From assembly GCF_000416985.1 (NCBI RefSeq), contig NZ_ATDL01000015.1:496001-560000 (forward strand): a DNA stretch of 64,000 nt, read 5' to 3'. Positions 60,609 to 64,000 of this stretch are shown here, piece after piece. This DNA is from Sphingobacterium paucimobilis HER1398 (lineage in GTDB: Bacteria; Bacteroidota; Bacteroidia; Sphingobacteriales; Sphingobacteriaceae). The notes under the pieces were generated by a model. That model was not told the DNA's origin. It did no database searches and was given only the letters and a program-made list of their open reading frames with translations. The stretch's first letter is position 1; each line of letters opens with the position of its first letter. A program made the position numbers and the translations under genes.

Positions 60609-61239
60609 GGCGCAAATTTATAAAATTTATATGAACCAAAGCCTGCTAATTTTAGCAGATTTTGCCCCCTCTATTAAAGGAAACGTACAAACTATTGGTT
60701 TACAAGATATTGATATGGAAAAACTTTTCAACAGTATCACGAAAAATAACGACATAACCTACCTGTATGTACACCCAAACATTAACCAAGTGTTAAAAAA
60801 TATACTTGCCACCACAAAAATAATTCATGCAGCAGGTGGATTGGTGAAAAATGGAGAGGGCGACTACCTCTTCATTTACAGGCTCGACAAATGGGATTTA
60901 CCGAAAGGAAAAGTCGAAGAGTCCGAAAAAATGAAAGATGCAGCTCTTCGCGAAGTGGAAGAAGAGTGCGGCATCAAAGTAAATTACCTCGGACCCAAGA
61001 TTGCCACAACCTACCATACCTACTATATGCGTGGCAAATTTGTCCTAAAGCAAACCAAGTGGTATGAAATGGGAGTAAACAAAGTCCCTAAATTAATCCC
61101 CCAAACCGAAGAAGATATCACACAGGCAATCTGGCTTGATCCGAGAGAATTAGATAAAGTAGAAGACAACACCTACCCGCTAATTACTGAAATTATAGAA
61201 AAAATAAAGAAGAAGAAAAAGAAAAAAACTGTAGACTAA
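60607..61239 (+). CDS. NUDIX hydrolase
   Basis: 210 aa. The NUDIX box GKVEESEKMKDAALREVEEECGI (about 98-120, GX5EX7REVEEECG) is complete, preceded by GGLVKNGEGDYLFIYRLDKWDLPKG. An N-terminal region of about 70 residues is unusual for a minimal NUDIX and probably forms an extra strand-helix module. The C-terminus is Lys-rich (KKKKKK). It should hydrolyse a nucleoside-diphosphate-linked compound. The start at 60607 preserves the strand IYKIYMNQSLLILAD but overlaps the pyrE start; the ATG at 60631 is the alternative. Confidence 0.85.
   Translation: MAQIYKIYMNQSLLILADFAPSIKGNVQTIGLQDIDMEKLFNSITKNNDITYLYVHPNINQVLKNILATTKIIHAAGGLVKNGEGDYLFIYRLDKWDLPKGKVEESEKMKDAALREVEEECGIKVNYLGPKIATTYHTYYMRGKFVLKQTKWYEMGVNKVPKLIPQTEEDITQAIWLDPRELDKVEDNTYPLITEIIEKIKKKKKKKTVD
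60613..60620 (-). promoter_or_regulatory. Candidate -7 box of pyrE inside the NUDIX gene
   Basis: TAAATTTG on the minus strand, an exact TAnnTTTG match whose last base is 4 nt before the pyrE ATG. Transcription from it would start at or next to the A of the ATG, giving a nearly leaderless mRNA. Confidence 0.4.
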
Positions 61240-61287
61240 ATTAGGTCTACAGCTCCTCCGCTAGCGCTAATTGACTACCGGAGGAGC
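61229..61287. terminator. Convergent double hairpin between the NUDIX and DUF3810 genes
   Basis: CTGTAGAC/GTCTACAG (61229-61236 with 61245-61252) is followed directly by GCTCCTCCG/CGGAGGAGC (61252-61260 with 61279-61287). They overlap the stop codons of both convergent genes. No T tract, so termination efficiency is uncertain. Confidence 0.5.
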
Positions 61288-62397
61288 ATACAGTCTACCT
61301 AGGTCTTCGGTAGACAATGCATGGCGCTTCTGCTTTTCCCAAGCAACAACAAGCTTAGCCATCATATCATAGCGCGCCAACCCCTCAGGTTGATTATTAC
61401 GCTGTAAATATTGGTTGTAGAACAGACCTGAAAGCTGCTCTACCCAACCACGTTTGGATTGCCAAAAGGCATACTCCTCTTTAAAGTCTGCACGCACTTT
61501 CTCTGACAGCAGATCTCGAACACGTTCCAGTTGCTCCTTATCTCCATACAAAGGCCTCAAAAGGCTCTGTATCGCAGCATAATACGCCGCATATCTATAC
61601 CAGCCATTTTCATGATCCACCAACAAACGAAAAGCGATAAAATTACACTCATCCTCAAATCCAATTCCCATCTGATGAGATAACTCGTGTACATATACAA
61701 AAGGATAGGAAGAATTAGGAATCTCCTGATTAACATGGGCCTCCATACTAAACGGATTGAAATATCCAGACACCGTAAAGTAAGAAACCAACGCACTCGA
61801 CAAAGGACTTTTTGCGTGCACCTGAGTCTTGGACAGCAAAGGAGTAAATACCGTATCCTGCCGGATATACTCCTGCAGATCCGCCCTCACCCCCAATCGG
61901 GACTGACCTTTTAGATCTAGCTGATCCCGCAATGTATTAGCCATCAAAATATACTTCCCCAGCACATCCCTATAATCATCCGCATGCGTCTCATCAACAT
62001 CCAGCCCCAGATGCTTTGTAATAGGTAGTCTATAATAATTAAGCCCCCAATTCACATAAAAAAAAGTATACAGCACACAAAGGAAAGTCAAAAGACGCAA
62101 TACATATCGTCCTCCTTTCTGCCAGTTCTTTTTTACCAAGGATCGCATCATCCCTATAAACAATCCTGCAATAACGAGGACAAATAGGAAATAAAGTAAA
62201 TCGCCCACACTAAACGGAAGCCAAGAAAAGAGAATAACAGACAAATAAGAAAACAGCGGATAGAACCCTCGCGAATAATACCGTTCTATCCATTCCGGTT
62301 GGTCTTTCAAAAAGAACAGCCCAAATTGGAAAAGTACAGTCCCCCCCAAAAGCACATAATACTTAATATTACGATGATTATTACCCCTCGCTCTCAT
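61267..62397 (-). CDS. DUF3810 membrane protein (putative zinc metallopeptidase-like)
   Basis: 376 aa with three N-terminal transmembrane helices (YVLLGGTVLFQFGLFFL, YPLFSYLSVILFSWLPF, LLYFLFVLVIAGLFIGMM) and a large domain carrying an H-E-x-x-H motif (VHELSHQMGIGFEDECNF) with a downstream Glu/Asp. This is the DUF3810 pattern. The HExxH site suggests a membrane-bound metalloprotease, but activity is not established. Its start overlaps the nucleoid-associated protein gene by 17 bp. Confidence 0.85.
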   Translation of the reverse strand: MRARGNNHRNIKYYVLLGGTVLFQFGLFFLKDQPEWIERYYSRGFYPLFSYLSVILFSWLPFSVGDLLYFLFVLVIAGLFIGMMRSLVKKNWQKGGRYVLRLLTFLCVLYTFFYVNWGLNYYRLPITKHLGLDVDETHADDYRDVLGKYILMANTLRDQLDLKGQSRLGVRADLQEYIRQDTVFTPLLSKTQVHAKSPLSSALVSYFTVSGYFNPFSMEAHVNQEIPNSSYPFVYVHELSHQMGIGFEDECNFIAFRLLVDHENGWYRYAAYYAAIQSLLRPLYGDKEQLERVRDLLSEKVRADFKEEYAFWQSKRGWVEQLSGLFYNQYLQRNNQPEGLARYDMMAKLVVAWEKQKRHALSTEDLGRLYAPPVVN

Positions 62398-63442
62398 TTT
62401 CGTAATACAACTTATAGTAGTTCATCCCTTTCTCCTCATCATACCCATGTTCCAAATATTCCCGTTTCCCATGTACATAAACATGGAAATTCTTATCCAG
62501 CTTAATAACCGACTTATAGGAAGACTGCATTTTCTTTACCGCTGGAGTTGCAATCTCAAAGTTAGCCTGAAAAGGCAAATCAAACTCATCTTCAAAATTC
62601 TGCTTATATTCATTAAACAAGCCCGCGGCCTGAGGATTACCAATAACCTCCTCTTCAAACTCAGCACTATCAAATGTCTCCTTCGTCTTAAAATAATTCA
62701 TAGACCGATTTAACAAATCTATTTTGTCTGCAGTCTCCAACACAAAGACTTCATCCAACTTCTCATTGACAAAGTTTTTATACACCTTCATCAGATTTCC
62801 CGTCTGTTGATAATTGTCATTCCGGGATTTAAGCTGCAGAAAATTATCTTTCCAATATACCGCTTCCGACTGATTCGTCTGATCGACGACAAGCACCTTA
62901 AACCCCTCCTCAGCTTCCGTATTGATAATAACGACCCCTTTATCCAGTTTATTGATATTGATAGCCTCTTGCTCATAGTTCAACTGAAAGCCCCCTTGTT
63001 CCGGATATACTTTCAGATAAGCTTCTTTATTCTCTGACTTAAAGATCCCCACAGCACTCCAATCCTCTCCTTCCATCTGCACATTCTTTAGCGATACCAC
63101 ATACACCTCCCCTGGCTTAATCTTAGGATGTTCGGACACCTCGTACAGATGCTTAGTGACCTGTTGCGAAAACTCATGAAAATCAATCTCCCGATCGAAA
63201 AACTTCTTACTGAAGTGATAGACTTCGTTAAGTTGCAATTCCTCATTCGGATGAAAAAAACGATACACCTCATTGGCCTTAACAAAAGGCTTCATAAAGT
63301 ACTGCATCAATAAATCCGGCAATACCTCATCCCCCACTAAATCCACAGGAGCTTCGGATAAGATATAGAACTCATCATTGGCTTTATTACCGACATGGTG
63401 TATGGATAAATTTTCAAAAGAGGCATCTTGATAAAAAAACAT
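62381..63442 (-). CDS. Nucleoid-associated protein (NdpA/YejK family)
   Basis: 353 aa recognisable as the Bacteroidota 37-kDa nucleoid-associated family: FENLSIHHVGNKANDE at the start, PGEVYVVSLKNVQMEGEDWSAVGIFKSENKEAYLKV in the middle, and MNYFKTKETFDSAEFEEEVIG later. It is cytoplasmic and acidic overall. It is upstream of and translationally coupled to DUF3810. Nucleoid association is family knowledge; there is no DNA-binding motif I can point to. Confidence 0.82.
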   Translation of the reverse strand: MFFYQDASFENLSIHHVGNKANDEFYILSEAPVDLVGDEVLPDLLMQYFMKPFVKANEVYRFFHPNEELQLNEVYHFSKKFFDREIDFHEFSQQVTKHLYEVSEHPKIKPGEVYVVSLKNVQMEGEDWSAVGIFKSENKEAYLKVYPEQGGFQLNYEQEAININKLDKGVVIINTEAEEGFKVLVVDQTNQSEAVYWKDNFLQLKSRNDNYQQTGNLMKVYKNFVNEKLDEVFVLETADKIDLLNRSMNYFKTKETFDSAEFEEEVIGNPQAAGLFNEYKQNFEDEFDLPFQANFEIATPAVKKMQSSYKSVIKLDKNFHVYVHGKREYLEHGYDEEKGMNYYKLYYENESEG

Positions 63443-63472
63443 AGTATAAAATTAAAAGTCAGAAGTTAAAAA

Positions 63473-64000
63473 TTAGAAATCAAAAATAGCAATTGCCGCA
63501 CGATAAGTCTCGACATGCGCATTGACAATATCACGAATCTGCGTTGAATACCCACCACCCATACTGACCTGTACCGGAACCTTTCGTACATTACAGCTTT
63601 CGAACACCATCCTATCCCGCTCTCGGCATCCGGTAGCAGACACCTTCAATTTTCCAAGCTTGTCCGAACTTAAGATATCGACTCCTGCTTGATAAAAAAC
63701 AAAATCAGGATTGACCGTTTCAAAAAGGAAGGCCAGATTTTCTTTCAACAGCCTCAAATACAGCTCGTCTTGGATTCCATCCTCCAGAGCAACATCCCTA
63801 TCGGAGCGCTCTTTGATAAAAGGAAAATTCTTGTCCCCATGCATCGAAAAAGTATACACCTCAGGGATACCACTAAAGATATGTGCCGTACCATTACCTT
63901 GATGCACATCCAGATCAATAATCAAAACACGTGTTGCCAATCCCTGCTCCAACAGATAAGCAGCCGCTATAGCCTGATCGTTCATCAGACAGAACCCCTC
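63473..64000 (-). CDS. Histone-deacetylase-family (acetoin/APAH-type) protein, 5' end missing
   Basis: The C-terminal 175 codons of an arginase/deacetylase-fold enzyme. The frame is open through the right edge (EGFCLMNDQAIAA), so an internal ATG at 63985 is not the true start. Zn-ligand motif DLDVHQGNGT, then FSMHGDKNFPF, YQAGVDILSSDKLG and MGGGYSTQI are all present. The family removes acetyl groups from small amines or protein lysines. It lies 30 bp upstream of the nucleoid-associated protein gene on the same strand. Confidence 0.88.
   Translation of the reverse strand, partial: EGFCLMNDQAIAAAYLLEQGLATRVLIIDLDVHQGNGTAHIFSGIPEVYTFSMHGDKNFPFIKERSDRDVALEDGIQDELYLRLLKENLAFLFETVNPDFVFYQAGVDILSSDKLGKLKVSATGCRERDRMVFESCNVRKVPVQVSMGGGYSTQIRDIVNAHVETYRAAIAIFDF

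Overview
The window looks like chromosomal DNA of a Bacteroidota species, most likely a Sphingobacterium-like member of the Sphingobacteriaceae. Several things point there: AT-rich DNA with very weak Shine-Dalgarno signals, repeated TAnnTTTG -7 boxes, a TonB receptor with a CarboxypepD_reg-like N-terminus, DUF4374 and DUF3810 proteins, several lipoproteins, and exported 'RRDFxK' oxidoreductases. Genus is an inference from gene content, not from a marker alignment. No CRISPR array, insertion sequence or prophage was seen.

Region 1 (1-15.1 kb) is an iron and siderophore locus. After a partial PstS-like gene comes a leftward set: esterase, beta-propeller, two FecCD-type permeases, ATPase, binding lipoprotein and siderophore-interacting reductase. 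A small Dps-like protein is divergent from it. Further right are an orphan PAS histidine kinase, a TonB receptor and a DUF4374 lipoprotein gene broken by an in-frame TAG. The esterase and receptor promoters each carry two AT-rich dyads (ATTTAGA-N5-TCTAAAT type) about three helical turns apart, which suggests one shared iron regulator.

Region 2 (15.1-20.8 kb) is an RNA-repair locus: rtcB (in-frame TGA), an SPFH/slipin gene, an 850-bp non-coding stretch, and a divergent WYL regulator (1-nt frameshift). The non-coding stretch holds tRNA-like elements on the minus strand, in the order T-arm, acceptor hairpin, D-arm. They are best explained as circularly permuted tRNA bodies. Two exact TACGCA-N7-TGCGTA dyads lie upstream. 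An AraC gene and the C-terminal remnant of an MFS pump follow.

Region 3 (20.8-30.4 kb) holds a MazG-like NTPase with serC, a BenE transporter, an arginine decarboxylase-like gene, an AlaX deacylase, a thioredoxin-like gene whose promoter is overlapped by a perfect 9-1-9 palindrome, DUF2024, a Cys-rich MarR regulator, an ABC-F ATPase and a DUF1003 protein.

Region 4 (30.4-39.8 kb) is one leftward eight-gene operon of mostly exported sugar oxidoreductases: a SUMF1-like protein, two Gfo/Idh/MocA proteins, ApbE, a TIM-barrel isomerase, an MFS nucleoside/sugar symporter, a GMC oxidoreductase and its small subunit. It suggests periplasmic oxidation of glycosides or polyols to keto-sugars, followed by uptake.

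Region 5 (39.9-64 kb) is housekeeping and envelope: an AEC transporter, a PagL-like lipid A deacylase, lipoproteins, an OmpA-like protein, pyrD, a second ABC-F, a MacAB-TolC-like efflux operon, tRNA-Thr, clpB, DUF4180, an exonuclease with trxB, SRPBCC with pyrE, a NUDIX hydrolase, DUF3810, a nucleoid-associated protein and a partial histone-deacetylase-family gene.
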